From positions 496,001 to 560,000 of the forward strand of contig CP014773.1 in NCBI GenBank assembly GCA_001596135.1: a stretch of DNA of 64,000 bases. The letters run 5' to 3'. This DNA is from Mucilaginibacter sp. PAMC 26640. GTDB taxonomy: Bacteria; Bacteroidota; Bacteroidia; Sphingobacteriales; Sphingobacteriaceae. Below the pieces are notes generated by a model. It was given only the letters and a program-made list of their open reading frames with translations. It searched no databases and was not told where the DNA came from. This document shows positions 36,840-44,677 of the stretch, piece after piece. The translations under genes were made by a program, and so were the position numbers. Numbering within the stretch: the first letter of the stretch is position 1; each line of letters opens with the position of its first letter.

Positions 36840-37471
36840 CACCCCGCGCCGCCATTGCTGTAATTGTGCTGTTCCACATAGTGGGCCTTATGGGATTGGT
36901 GCTGCCCTTAACCCGCCCATTGTTCCTGCAAATAGTGCCCTGGCATATTTTGCTGATGCTGCTGGTAATCATATCAGGTCATAAAAATTTTAATGGTAAG
37001 TTTGTTTTTTTCATCTCCCTCATATTTATATCGGGCGTTGCGCTTGAATGGATAGGCGTACACAAAAACTGGATCTTTGGCGTGTATGATTATGGCTCCA
37101 CGCTGGGCCTCAAAATCTTCGACATTCCCCTCACCATTGGTATTAACTGGTTCCTGCTCATATATGCCGCAGGGATAACTATGCAGCGCAGTAGACTGAA
37201 AGGTATATTACCAAGAATTGCTGTAGGCGGCTTAATGCTGGTTGCGTTGGACCTACTGATAGAACCGGTTGCCACCCGGTTTGACTATTGGCACTGGGCG
37301 GGAAACACCATTCCCTTCAAAAATTATTACTGCTGGTTTTTGGTGAGTGTTGCAATGCTGTTCGTATTCGAAAAATTTCAGTTTAAAAAGCAAAGCATTG
37401 CCGCCCCTGTGCTGCTGGCAACACAATTTATCTTCTTTGGCATCCTTGCAGCTATTATTCTCTTCTTTTAA
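36812..37471 (+). CDS. cruF: CruF-type carotenoid 1',2'-hydratase (DUF422 family)
   Basis: I start at ATG 36812 (MERPKDLSITPRAAIAV), which overlaps the glycosyltransferase end by 28 bases. The 219-residue protein has six or seven transmembrane helices and the DUF422 words GVALEWIGVHKNWIFGVYDYG and LLIEPVATRFDYWHW. CruF hydrates the acyclic end of gamma-carotene to give a 1'-hydroxyl, the step before CrtD desaturation and before glycosylation. It closes the operon begun by the alpha/beta hydrolase. Confidence 0.85.
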   Translation: MERPKDLSITPRAAIAVIVLFHIVGLMGLVLPLTRPLFLQIVPWHILLMLLVIISGHKNFNGKFVFFISLIFISGVALEWIGVHKNWIFGVYDYGSTLGLKIFDIPLTIGINWFLLIYAAGITMQRSRLKGILPRIAVGGLMLVALDLLIEPVATRFDYWHWAGNTIPFKNYYCWFLVSVAMLFVFEKFQFKKQSIAAPVLLATQFIFFGILAAIILFF

Positions 37472-37690
37472 CCAACGTTTGCTGTGTGGGAGCAAGACCT
37501 GCTTAAATAAGGATAATAGAATTTAGATATAAGGCACCTTAAAATTTGATCAAACTCGAAAACAAAACACCTCTATCCAAGGCTTTGCGTTGCATTTTTT
37601 TTACGTAAGAAGTCTGAAAAAAAGTATTTAAAAATTTTGATTAAACCTTTCCATGGTAAAACAGTTCTATAAGAATATACATAAAACCAT

Positions 37691-38074
37691 ATGAAACGAA
37701 TTCTATCTATTTTATGCCTTGCAATATTGGTATTGACAGCGGCATCATGCAAAAAGGAAAATGTAGTAGCTCCGGGAGCTATAACTTTTTTCACTAAAGC
37801 CAATAATTGGACAACGGCAGATAACGGTATCACTTACACAGCGGATGTTCCTGTTCAAGCCATCGACAGTTATTATGATTCAAATGGCGCCGTATTGGTT
37901 TACAACGATTTAGGATCGGGCGAATATGAGCAACTTCCTTCCGTTTACGGCGGCATCACCTACAGGTTCACGTATACCTTAGGGCATGTGTACATTGATG
38001 CTCAAAACAGTGATGGCGGTTCAACTACCCCAATCCCCCCAAATTTGAATTTGAAAGTAGTATTGATTGACTAA
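37691..38074 (+). CDS. Small lipoprotein of unknown function
   Basis: This 127-residue protein has a lipoprotein signal peptide with the lipidated cysteine at about C20 (LTAASCKKE). A beta-strand-rich domain of about 100 residues follows, including GSGEYEQLPSVYGGITYRFTYTLGHVYI. It resembles the many small Bacteroidota lipoproteins with no assigned role. It is monocistronic with a strong terminator and an AT-rich leader of about 220 bases before it. Confidence 0.7.
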   Translation: MKRILSILCLAILVLTAASCKKENVVAPGAITFFTKANNWTTADNGITYTADVPVQAIDSYYDSNGAVLVYNDLGSGEYEQLPSVYGGITYRFTYTLGHVYIDAQNSDGGSTTPIPPNLNLKVVLID

Positions 38075-38080
38075 CAGTAT

Positions 38081-38117
38081 AAACAGGAAAGGCGCCAAAT
38101 AGGCGCCTTTCCTGTTT
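38081..38117. terminator. Rho-independent terminator after the small lipoprotein gene
   Basis: AAACAGGAAAGGCGCC (38081-38096) pairs perfectly with its complement at 38102-38117 over a five-base loop. Confidence 0.9.
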
Positions 38118-38130
38118 ACAGAACTCATCG

Positions 38131-38210
38131 CTGCGGGTTACGAAGCAATCTCTAAAGCTTTGCATCACCGCTATACTTATCTAGAGATTGCTTAGTAACT
38201 CGCAATCACG
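38131..38210. repeat. Palindromic REP-like element
   Basis: GCGGGTTACGAAGCAATCTCTA (38133-38154) pairs, with two mismatches, with the matching 22 bases of the right arm at 38182-38203, and CGCAATCACG continues the familiar REP end. The degenerate relative at 11511-11597 shares the AGAGATTGCTT core. It sits between the lipoprotein terminator and fabI. Confidence 0.6.
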
Positions 38211-38237
38211 ATTTAGTGATCGCGGTTGAGCGTAAAT

Positions 38238-39050
38238 TTATTTCTCCATTTGCTCTATCACGGCAGCTGTTACGCCGGTAAAAGAAAATCCACCATCGTG
38301 GAAAAGGTTCTGCATGGTAACCATTTTGGTCAAATCGCTAAATAAGCTTACGCAGTAATCAGCGCACTGGTCTGCATTGGCATTTCCCAGCGGACTCATC
38401 TTTTCTGCGTAGTTGATAAATCCATCAAAGCCTTTAACACCGTTACCCGCAGTAGTACGGGTTGGCGACTGCGAAATGGTATTTACACGTACATGTTTTT
38501 TAACCCCATACTGGTAACCAAAGTTACGGGCAATACTTTCCAGGTAGGCTTTGTTGTCGGCCATGTCATTATAGTCAGGGAATACACGCTGAGAAGCAAT
38601 GTAGGTTAAGGCCAAAACAGAACCCCATTCATTAATGGCATCCATTTTCATAGCCACCTGCATAACGCGGTGAAAACTTAAAGCTGATATATCTAAACCC
38701 TTGTGCGTAAAATCGTAGTTATTTTCTGTATACGGGATGTTTTTACGCACGTTCACGCTCATACCGATTGAGTGCAGTACAAAATCTACACCGCCGCCAA
38801 AATGCTCCATGCTTTTGGTGAACAGGTTGGTTACATCCTCGTTGCTGGTTACATCAGCAGGAATAACAGGGGCATTACATTCCTCTGCAAGTTTATTCAG
38901 TTCGCCCATACGCAATGCAAGCGGCGAGTTGGTTAAAACTATCTCGGCCCCCTCGGCTACGCAACGCTGTGCTACCTTCCATGCGATAGACTGCTCGTTC
39001 AACGCCCCGAAAATGATCCCTTTTTTACCTTTTAATAAGTTGTAAGCCAT
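38238..39050 (-). CDS. fabI: Enoyl-ACP reductase FabI
   Basis: This 270-residue SDR enzyme reduces trans-2-enoyl-ACP with NADH in the last step of each fatty acid elongation cycle. The catalytic set is spaced as in E. coli FabI: Y150, Y160 and K167 (TYIASQRVFPDYNDMADNK). The nucleotide site has GALNEQSIAW and DVTSNEDV. It is monocistronic with a perfect -7 element upstream. It would be the expected target of triclosan-type inhibitors. Confidence 0.93.
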   Translation of the reverse strand: MAYNLLKGKKGIIFGALNEQSIAWKVAQRCVAEGAEIVLTNSPLALRMGELNKLAEECNAPVIPADVTSNEDVTNLFTKSMEHFGGGVDFVLHSIGMSVNVRKNIPYTENNYDFTHKGLDISALSFHRVMQVAMKMDAINEWGSVLALTYIASQRVFPDYNDMADNKAYLESIARNFGYQYGVKKHVRVNTISQSPTRTTAGNGVKGFDGFINYAEKMSPLGNANADQCADYCVSLFSDLTKMVTMQNLFHDGGFSFTGVTAAVIEQMEK

Positions 39051-39072
39051 TGTTTTTAGTTTTATAGTGCGC

Positions 39073-39080
39073 CAAAGTTA
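39073..39080 (-). promoter_or_regulatory. Candidate -7 element of fabI
   Basis: The minus strand reads TAACTTTG, a perfect TAnnTTTG match ending 22 bases before the fabI start codon. Confidence 0.5.
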
Positions 39081-39093
39081 TAAATTAGTTCCA

Positions 39094-39121
39094 AGTTTGC
39101 AGTTGGCAGTTTGCAGTTGCC
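39094..39121. repeat. Heptanucleotide repeat AGTTNGC, four units
   Basis: Four consecutive 7-base units read AGTTTGC, AGTTGGC, AGTTTGC and AGTTGCC. It lies between recN and fabI, just upstream of the fabI promoter. Confidence 0.8.
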
Positions 39122-39162
39122 CATAGTTTTCTGTTAACTGCACGCTCTTATCTGCAAAATAT

Positions 39163-40875
39163 CTAGCCTGCAAGTAACTCCCTGGCATTTTGGAGCGCAC
39201 TTTCGCCCGGCTTATCACCGCTCAGCATTTTGGCTATTTCAGTAACGCGCTCTTCGTCGGTTAGTTTTTTAATGCGGGTTTTGGTTATTGCTTCCGTATC
39301 ATCTTTATAAACAAAGTAATGGCTTTGGCCTTTGCCTGCTATTTGCGGCAAGTGAGTTATGGTGATCACCTGCAGATTCTGCGCAAGTCGTTCCATCACC
39401 TGGCCAACTTTATTGGCCACTTCACCGCTTACACCCGTATCTATCTCATCAAATATTATCGTTGGCAAGGCGGTATACTCCGCAATGATAGATTTGATGC
39501 TCAACATTAACCTGCTCAATTCACCGCCAGATGCTACCTTGCTCATATCAGCCAGTGTATGGCCTTTATTGGCGGAGAAAAGGAAGCGGATCACGTCTAA
39601 ACCGTTGGCCCCCAGCTCCGCTGAAGTTGAATTGCCCTGACTGTTTGCAATAGCTCCCCCTTTAGTGGGTTGCGGGGCCAGCGAACTTTGCTCAATTTCC
39701 AAAACGGAATTGACCATACCCATTTCGGCCAGGTTCGCCAGTACTTTTTTAATGATCACCGGGATAACCTTTTTGCGGTTGGCAGACAATTGTGCCGCTA
39801 GCTTGTCCAGTTCAGCCTTGGCAGCGCTGATCTGTTTCTGTAACTTCTCAACCGCTTCGTCGCCAAACACCGCCTGCGCAATTTTTTCAGACAGGTCATT
39901 TTGGATCTCCAGTAGCTCCGCATTGCTATTTACGCGGTGCTTTTTCTGTAAATTATAAAGCAGGCTTAACCGTGTATTTACTTCTTCTGCGCGGGCATCG
40001 TCGGTTAAAGTTTTTTGTTCGATGCCTTCAATTTCAGCAGCGATATCTTTCAGCTCAATAAGTGCGCTTTTGAGTCGCTCATGTAAGTCTTCTACTTCGG
40101 TATTAAATTTTTCTACAATAGATAACTGCTGACCCGCCTCTCTTAGTTGTATAATGGCACATGTCTCTCCTTCGTTCATCAGGAAGTGGGCACCCAGCAG
40201 GTTACGCTTTATCTCGTCGGCATTATTTAAAGTAGCAAGTTCCTTCTCCAGCCCATCCTGCTCGTCGGCAGCGATGCCGGCTTTATCCAACTCATCAAAC
40301 TGGAACTGGTAGTAATCCAGATCGGCCTTAGCTTTATCGTTCTGCTCTATCAACTGCTGCAATTGCGTAAGCGATTTCCGGTAAGCTTTGAACTTTATTT
40401 GATAGTCTGTTAACAGATCCTGATGACCAGCTACGCCATCAACCACTAAAAGCTGAAACTCGGGGTCGTTAATCTCCCGGGTGGCATGCTGCGAATGGAT
40501 ATCGATCAGTCTTTCGCCAAACTGCTTAAGCAGTGTTAAATTAACCGGCGTGTCGTTGATGAACGACCGGGATTTACCATCGCTGGAAATCTCGCGGCGC
40601 AGCACGGTATCGTCCTCGTGGTCGAGGTCGTTATCCTCAAAAAATGATTTTAGATGAAAACCATCGATCCTGAACGAACCTTCTATCACGCATTTTTTTT
40701 GCTGGTTAAAAAAATAGCGGCTCTCGGCACGCTGACCAAGAATCAGCGAAAGTGCACCCAGAATAATAGATTTACCTGCACCTGTTTCACCGGTTAGGAT
40801 ATTGAGCCCTTTATCAAAGCTGATCTCCAGGTTATCAATCAGTGCGTAATTTTGTATGGTTAGCTTTTGAAGCAT
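39163..40875 (-). CDS. recN: DNA repair protein RecN
   Basis: This 570-residue SMC-like protein has an N-terminal Walker A GETGAGKS (29-36). A long coiled-coil centre (about 150-370) follows, then a C-terminal ABC signature SGGELSRLML and Walker B IIFDEIDTGVSGEVA. RecN acts in double-strand break repair by holding DNA ends. A proline/glycine-rich insert (PQPTKGGAIANSQG, about 410-425) interrupts the C-terminal head and is longer than usual for the family. Confidence 0.92.
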   Translation of the reverse strand: MLQKLTIQNYALIDNLEISFDKGLNILTGETGAGKSIILGALSLILGQRAESRYFFNQQKKCVIEGSFRIDGFHLKSFFEDNDLDHEDDTVLRREISSDGKSRSFINDTPVNLTLLKQFGERLIDIHSQHATREINDPEFQLLVVDGVAGHQDLLTDYQIKFKAYRKSLTQLQQLIEQNDKAKADLDYYQFQFDELDKAGIAADEQDGLEKELATLNNADEIKRNLLGAHFLMNEGETCAIIQLREAGQQLSIVEKFNTEVEDLHERLKSALIELKDIAAEIEGIEQKTLTDDARAEEVNTRLSLLYNLQKKHRVNSNAELLEIQNDLSEKIAQAVFGDEAVEKLQKQISAAKAELDKLAAQLSANRKKVIPVIIKKVLANLAEMGMVNSVLEIEQSSLAPQPTKGGAIANSQGNSTSAELGANGLDVIRFLFSANKGHTLADMSKVASGGELSRLMLSIKSIIAEYTALPTIIFDEIDTGVSGEVANKVGQVMERLAQNLQVITITHLPQIAGKGQSHYFVYKDDTEAITKTRIKKLTDEERVTEIAKMLSGDKPGESALQNARELLAG

Positions 40876-41006
40876 AAAAAAAGTGCCCTCTTTTTTAAAA
40901 GCACTAAATTACAAAAAGATACTTACCTAAAAGTTTTACTCTTTAAAAATGCTAAAAAAAATAGCGAGGCATTGGAGCAGTTGCTGTTAGCAGAAGCAGT
41001 TCATAA

Positions 41007-41035
41007 CCGCAGGCTCCCTTTGCGAAAGCCTGCGG
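41007..41035 (-). terminator. Hairpin after the M56 peptidase gene
   Basis: CCGCAGGCT pairs with AGCCTGCGG over an 11-base loop, just past the M56 gene stop codon. The minus-strand T run is weak, so termination is only probable. Confidence 0.5.
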
Positions 41036-41063
41036 CAACAATTTCATATAGACTGAGTGTTAT

Positions 41064-43106
41064 TTACGGTTTAACCGGTGCTGGTGGCGCGTCAATCTTT
41101 ACTTCGGTATTGTTATTATTATTGTTGTTGTTATTATTGTTGTTGTTGTTGTTGTTATTATCATTCTCCAAGCGGAAAGTTTTATGGCTGCTGCTATATT
41201 GTTTCATCTTGGCTTTAAATTGCGGTGAGTTAGTGTAAGTGTGCAAACGCTCAGTTGCTTGTTTCAACAATTCCTTTTGCTTTTTAATCTCCGGATTGTC
41301 GGCGTAGGCCCGCATCTGGCCACCTAGTCTACGCATTTCTTCCTGCTGCTGCTTTATCTGCGGATTATCGTAGGCCTGGCGTATGCTGTCGCCCATGGCA
41401 CGTAATTTTTCACTCTTACCCACAAACTCGTCCGATTGGTAGAAGCTTCTCATTTTTTCACCTAAATCGCTCATTGCTTTTGTTTGCGATTTGATCTCTG
41501 GCGACAGGTTGCTTTGTAATTCGTCCTGGTATTTGCGGTAGTTCTCGTTGCGGTCGTCGTTATAATCGCTTTTGATGCCGTACTTGGCTTTTAATTTAGC
41601 GTTCATATTCTTAAACTCGGTTGAGTTAAAGTATCGCTCTATTTTTTTGCCCAGTACTTCCATTTGCTTGCCGTAACCCTCCACATCCGGATTTTTACTG
41701 ATCTTCTCAAAGTCAGCACCCAGCTTTTCTTGCTCTGCCGTAATCTTCTTAATCTTATCACTGTTGTAAAAAGCATCAATTTCTTTACCCCGTTTATCTA
41801 TGTCGGCACTGAAATTCTTAAACTTATCGCTGTCGTAATATTTGCTGATCTCGGCAGCATGTTTGTTTACTTCTGCAGTCAATTTGTCCAGCTGCGGATC
41901 GTTGATACTAAAAGTTTGGTAAACATCACCGCTATTGTTGTACAGATGCTTTTTAAGCTTTTGAGTTTTGAATGCGGTTGTTTTAAATTTTTTATTATCT
42001 GATTTGTCAGCCTTTTTTAGGGTAGTATCAGCAGGGGTGAACAGGCTTTTCATTGCTTCTGCCGGTTTTATGGCTTTAACAGTAATTTTGCCGTTCTTAA
42101 TTTCGGGGTTTAGCCAGGCAATGCTGCTTAAGCTACCGGCTAATAATAATATGGCAAGCACCAAATGGCGTATGTTGCCTGTTTTTTGTTGAGTTTTCAT
42201 GATGCGTTCAATTCGGGTTAATAAATAATGTTTTTGGGTGCTGGCGGCCAAAGCCAGCTGCAGGTTGCTTCGCCTGCTTTCTTCGAGCTTTAAAAGGGCC
42301 CGGGCATACACCAGCGGCTTATTTGTGGTTTGTACCACCAGGTCATCGCAGCAATTCTCTCGCTCTGTGTTTATTAAACCACTGATGACTTGTGCAAAAG
42401 GATTAAAGAACAATAAGGAATTGATTACCTGCTGCAGCAGGTTGATTAAATAGTCATTGCGTTTAATATGAGCGAGTTCGTGTAATAAAATAGCTTCCGT
42501 TTCTGCAACAGAAAGGTTGGCAGCCAGCGAAAATGGTAAAAGGATGATAGGTTTAAGGTGACCGATCATACAGGGTACATCAACAAGCGAACTAAAATTA
42601 ACCCTGACGTAGCGGCGTATGTTCAGTTGCACCGAGAAATCGTCTACCAGCCATTGCAAATCCCCCGCCGGGAACAAGGCCTTTTTAATTTGATGCAACT
42701 TTAGCCTGCAATAACTCAATTTAAGCAGGTTCACCATTAAACCTGCGGTATAAAGGATAGAGATGTAGGGCAGATAGGCTTCAATTACATAGTAGTATCG
42801 ATCTGCCTGCGCCGTAAAGGGCGAAAAATGATTTTTTAGGTCTGCCATAGAGATAACACCTGCTCCGGGCGTTTTAACAGCCGGGTGCCAGTTTAAGTTA
42901 ACCGCCTCGTTAAACAGGGTAACCAAGAACCAGGCTGCAATAGCCAGCATAGCGGTTGCGGCCAAATTATACTTTTTTATAGCCGATAAATCAGGAAGAC
43001 TGCTTAGTGCTGCACGCAACAGTATCCATATCAATAAACCCTGCCATAAAGAATGTAAAATGGCAATACCTAAAACCTGGCTGATGTTGTAAAGAAGAAA
43101 CTGCAT
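41064..43106 (-). CDS. BlaR1-like M56 membrane metallopeptidase with C-terminal 23-residue repeats
   Basis: This 680-residue inner-membrane protein has four N-terminal helices (about 1-135), then the M56 zinc site H209-ELAH213 in ILLHELAHIKRNDYL. A further helix lies near 310-325. M56 proteins such as BlaR1 and MecR1 sense a signal and trigger cleavage of a partner repressor; a BlaI-type repressor gene sits 77 bases upstream. In place of a penicillin-binding sensor the C-terminal half (residues 416-639) is nine 23-residue helical repeats, then a 17-asparagine tract and a proline-rich tail. The signal is therefore probably not a beta-lactam. Confidence 0.85.
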   Translation of the reverse strand: MQFLLYNISQVLGIAILHSLWQGLLIWILLRAALSSLPDLSAIKKYNLAATAMLAIAAWFLVTLFNEAVNLNWHPAVKTPGAGVISMADLKNHFSPFTAQADRYYYVIEAYLPYISILYTAGLMVNLLKLSYCRLKLHQIKKALFPAGDLQWLVDDFSVQLNIRRYVRVNFSSLVDVPCMIGHLKPIILLPFSLAANLSVAETEAILLHELAHIKRNDYLINLLQQVINSLLFFNPFAQVISGLINTERENCCDDLVVQTTNKPLVYARALLKLEESRRSNLQLALAASTQKHYLLTRIERIMKTQQKTGNIRHLVLAILLLAGSLSSIAWLNPEIKNGKITVKAIKPAEAMKSLFTPADTTLKKADKSDNKKFKTTAFKTQKLKKHLYNNSGDVYQTFSINDPQLDKLTAEVNKHAAEISKYYDSDKFKNFSADIDKRGKEIDAFYNSDKIKKITAEQEKLGADFEKISKNPDVEGYGKQMEVLGKKIERYFNSTEFKNMNAKLKAKYGIKSDYNDDRNENYRKYQDELQSNLSPEIKSQTKAMSDLGEKMRSFYQSDEFVGKSEKLRAMGDSIRQAYDNPQIKQQQEEMRRLGGQMRAYADNPEIKKQKELLKQATERLHTYTNSPQFKAKMKQYSSSHKTFRLENDNNNNNNNNNNNNNNNNNTEVKIDAPPAPVKP
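41109..41159 (-). repeat. Trinucleotide repeat encoding 17 consecutive asparagines
   Basis: Seventeen AAC/AAT codons in a row (residues 650-666) lie near the C-terminus of the M56 protein. The mixed codons suggest some age, yet such tracts are prone to in-frame length change. Confidence 0.9.
41190..41861 (-). repeat. Nine 23-residue repeats in the M56 protein
   Basis: Residues 416-639 divide into 23-residue units starting at 416, 439, 462, 485, 525, 548, 571, 594 and 617, with one 17-residue insert at 508-524. Good examples begin LGEKMRSFYQSDEF, MGDSIRQAYDNPQI and LGGQMRAYADNPEI. Each has a small hydrophobic start, an aromatic at about position 9, then Ser/Asn-Asp/Pro-Glu and a hydrophobic at 14, and a charged helix. 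The DNA copies are diverged, so the array is old. Confidence 0.85.
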
Positions 43107-43110
43107 AAAT

Positions 43111-43173
43111 CTTAAATGCTAAATCCTAAAATCTAAACGCTAAAAACCTAAAACTCCTAAATCGCTAAAACCA
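43111..43173. repeat. Degenerate heptanucleotide repeat CTAAANN
   Basis: About eight 7-base units of the form CTAAATG, CTAAATC, CTAAAAT, CTAAACG and so on fill most of the gap between the repressor and M56 genes, with two units slightly longer. Confidence 0.7.
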
Positions 43174-43183
43174 AATCCGAAAG

Positions 43184-43558
43184 CTATTCCCCTTCCCCAA
43201 ACCTGGTCAGGAAATTCTTGATGGCGTCGATCTCATCTTTCGATGCCCGGTGCTGTCCCAGCGCCTGGATCACCAAATCGCTGGTAGAGCCTTTAAACAC
43301 GGTAGATAAGATCTTATCCAGCGCGCCCTGTTGTGCCTGTTCGCGGCTGATCAATGCCTTGTACAAATGCGTTTTCGCTTCGGTGTTGCGTTCCACCAAA
43401 CCCTTTTCATGCATAATCTGCATAAGTTTCAGGGTAGTCGTGTACCCCGCTTCTTTGTTTTTGGCAAGTTCCTCGTGCACGTCGCGTACCGTACACTCGC
43501 CCTTTTTCCAAATAACCTGTAAAATTTCCAGCTCGCTTTCTGTTGGTTTCAGTTCCAT
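43184..43558 (-). CDS. BlaI/MecI-family transcriptional repressor
   Basis: This 124-residue protein has the winged-helix DNA-binding domain of the penicillinase-repressor family (LKPTESELEILQVIWKKGECTVRDVHEEL, then GYTTTLKLMQIMHEKGLVER). A C-terminal dimer helix region follows. It is co-directional with and upstream of the M56 gene, forming a BlaI/BlaR1-like pair. Its promoter is flanked by two near-identical palindromes, so autorepression is likely. Cleavage by the M56 protein would relieve it. Confidence 0.9.
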   Translation of the reverse strand: MELKPTESELEILQVIWKKGECTVRDVHEELAKNKEAGYTTTLKLMQIMHEKGLVERNTEAKTHLYKALISREQAQQGALDKILSTVFKGSTSDLVIQALGQHRASKDEIDAIKNFLTRFGEGE

Positions 43559-43568
43559 TTTTCCCTAT

Positions 43569-43584
43569 TACGAATTCCTTCGTA
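43569..43584. promoter_or_regulatory. Probable BlaI-type operator 1
   Basis: TACGAATTCCTTCGTA is a perfect palindrome (TACGAA-N4-TTCGTA). It covers the predicted transcription start of the repressor gene, 10 bases before its start codon. Confidence 0.75.
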
Positions 43585-43615
43585 CAAATATCTACGATAA
43601 CTTTCGTATATGCAA
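43585..43615 (-). promoter_or_regulatory. Candidate promoter of the repressor gene
   Basis: On the minus strand TTG (43615-43613) and GATATTTG (43592-43585, one mismatch to TAnnTTTG) are 20 bases apart. The -7 element fills exactly the 8 bases between the two operators. Confidence 0.55.
43593..43608. promoter_or_regulatory. Probable BlaI-type operator 2
   Basis: TACGATAACTTTCGTA matches operator 1 with one mismatch in its symmetry. Its centre is 24 bases from that of operator 1, and it overlaps the spacer between the promoter elements. Confidence 0.7.
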
Positions 43616-43888
43616 ATTTTATTTTATTCTTTTTGGTATGATGTTGATTTAACACATAGAGAACAGAAATCTACATTTTGTTTAGCACAGAGCAAGGCAA
43701 AGCTTGGTCGAGTTATTGTTTTTTCAAAACGCAATTATTAGTTCACTAACTTTTGAACGTTTTTATTGACTATTGTTTTATTGCCGCTGCGGTAAATTGG
43801 TTTCCGACTAATAGACATCAACCATCTCCCCGCGTTACAGCTTATTGTCATTATTATCCCCTTATTTTTCAAAACCCTTTATGCCCCG

Positions 43889-43896
43889 TATATTTG
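43889..43896 (+). promoter_or_regulatory. Candidate -7 element of the metallo-hydrolase gene
   Basis: TATATTTG matches TAnnTTTG perfectly and ends 7 bases before the ATG, the same geometry as ispH, so the transcript may be nearly leaderless. Confidence 0.5.
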
Positions 43897-43903
43897 CAGC
43901 ACT

Positions 43904-44677
43904 ATGGAAATTTTTGCATTGGGTGAGGGCTCCTATTCGGTTGATGTTACTAAAAAGTTTATTCCTTTTAACCCGGAAACAGAAAACCGGCGCGACCGCC
44001 CGGGATCGTTATTTATCCATGTGAATCCTTTCCTCATCAAAACCAATGATGACCTTATCTTGCTAGATGCCGGCTTGGGGTATAAAGACACCCGCGACGA
44101 ATTATTACTTCATCAGCACATTCGCAATGCCGGTTTTGATCCGGAGGATGTTACCCTTGTACTCATGAGCCACCTGCATTACGATCATTCCGGCGGACTA
44201 GTGGTAGAGCGCAACGGTAAACTGGAGCCCAGTTTTCCGGATGCAGAACACGTGATCAACAAACAGGAGTGGGAATTTGGCCTTACCGGGGCGTCTTCTT
44301 CCTATCACAAAGAAATTTTTGAGGCTTTACAAAATAAGGTAAAGCTAACCCTCATTGAAGGTAGCGGCGAGTTTAAACCCGGCATTAGCTACGAACACAG
44401 CGGCGGTCATAGTAAATTTCACCAGGTATTTTGGTTTGAATTTATTAATGGAAAGGTGTTTTTTGGGGGAGATGAGCTGCCGGAACCAGAACAATTGATC
44501 AGGAAGTTCGTAGCTAAATATGATTTCGACGGCCAGCGGTCTGCCGGGTTAAGAATTGAATATGGGCGAAAAGCTGCTGCTGAAGGGTATACCTGCTTAT
44601 TTTATCATGCGAGGGCCAATGCAATTGGTACCGTAAGCAATACCGATGAACAGTTTATCGTTACGCCTGTTCTTTAA
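43904..44677 (+). CDS. MBL-fold metallo-hydrolase
   Basis: This 257-residue cytoplasmic protein has the metallo-beta-lactamase metal motif SHLHYDHSGG (H90, H92, D94, H95), a later EHSGGHSKFHQVF histidine region and FGGDELPEP. There is no signal peptide, so it is unlikely to be a secreted beta-lactamase. Relatives include lactonases and other hydrolases. It is divergent from the repressor gene, and its 3' end overlaps the convergent response-regulator gene by 17 bases. Confidence 0.85.
   Translation: MEIFALGEGSYSVDVTKKFIPFNPETENRRDRPGSLFIHVNPFLIKTNDDLILLDAGLGYKDTRDELLLHQHIRNAGFDPEDVTLVLMSHLHYDHSGGLVVERNGKLEPSFPDAEHVINKQEWEFGLTGASSSYHKEIFEALQNKVKLTLIEGSGEFKPGISYEHSGGHSKFHQVFWFEFINGKVFFGGDELPEPEQLIRKFVAKYDFDGQRSAGLRIEYGRKAAAEGYTCLFYHARANAIGTVSNTDEQFIVTPVL

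Larger units (their letters stand above)
43559..43903. other. Divergent intergenic region upstream of the repressor and metallo-hydrolase genes
   Basis: This 345-base region holds the repressor promoter with its two operators at one end and the -7 element of the metallo-hydrolase gene at the other. The AT-rich middle has no recognisable gene or repeat. Confidence 0.6.

Noticed and set aside
40877..40910. AGTGC/GCACT hairpin upstream of recN as a terminator
   Set aside because: The stem is only five bases and it sits at the 5' end of recN, not after a gene.
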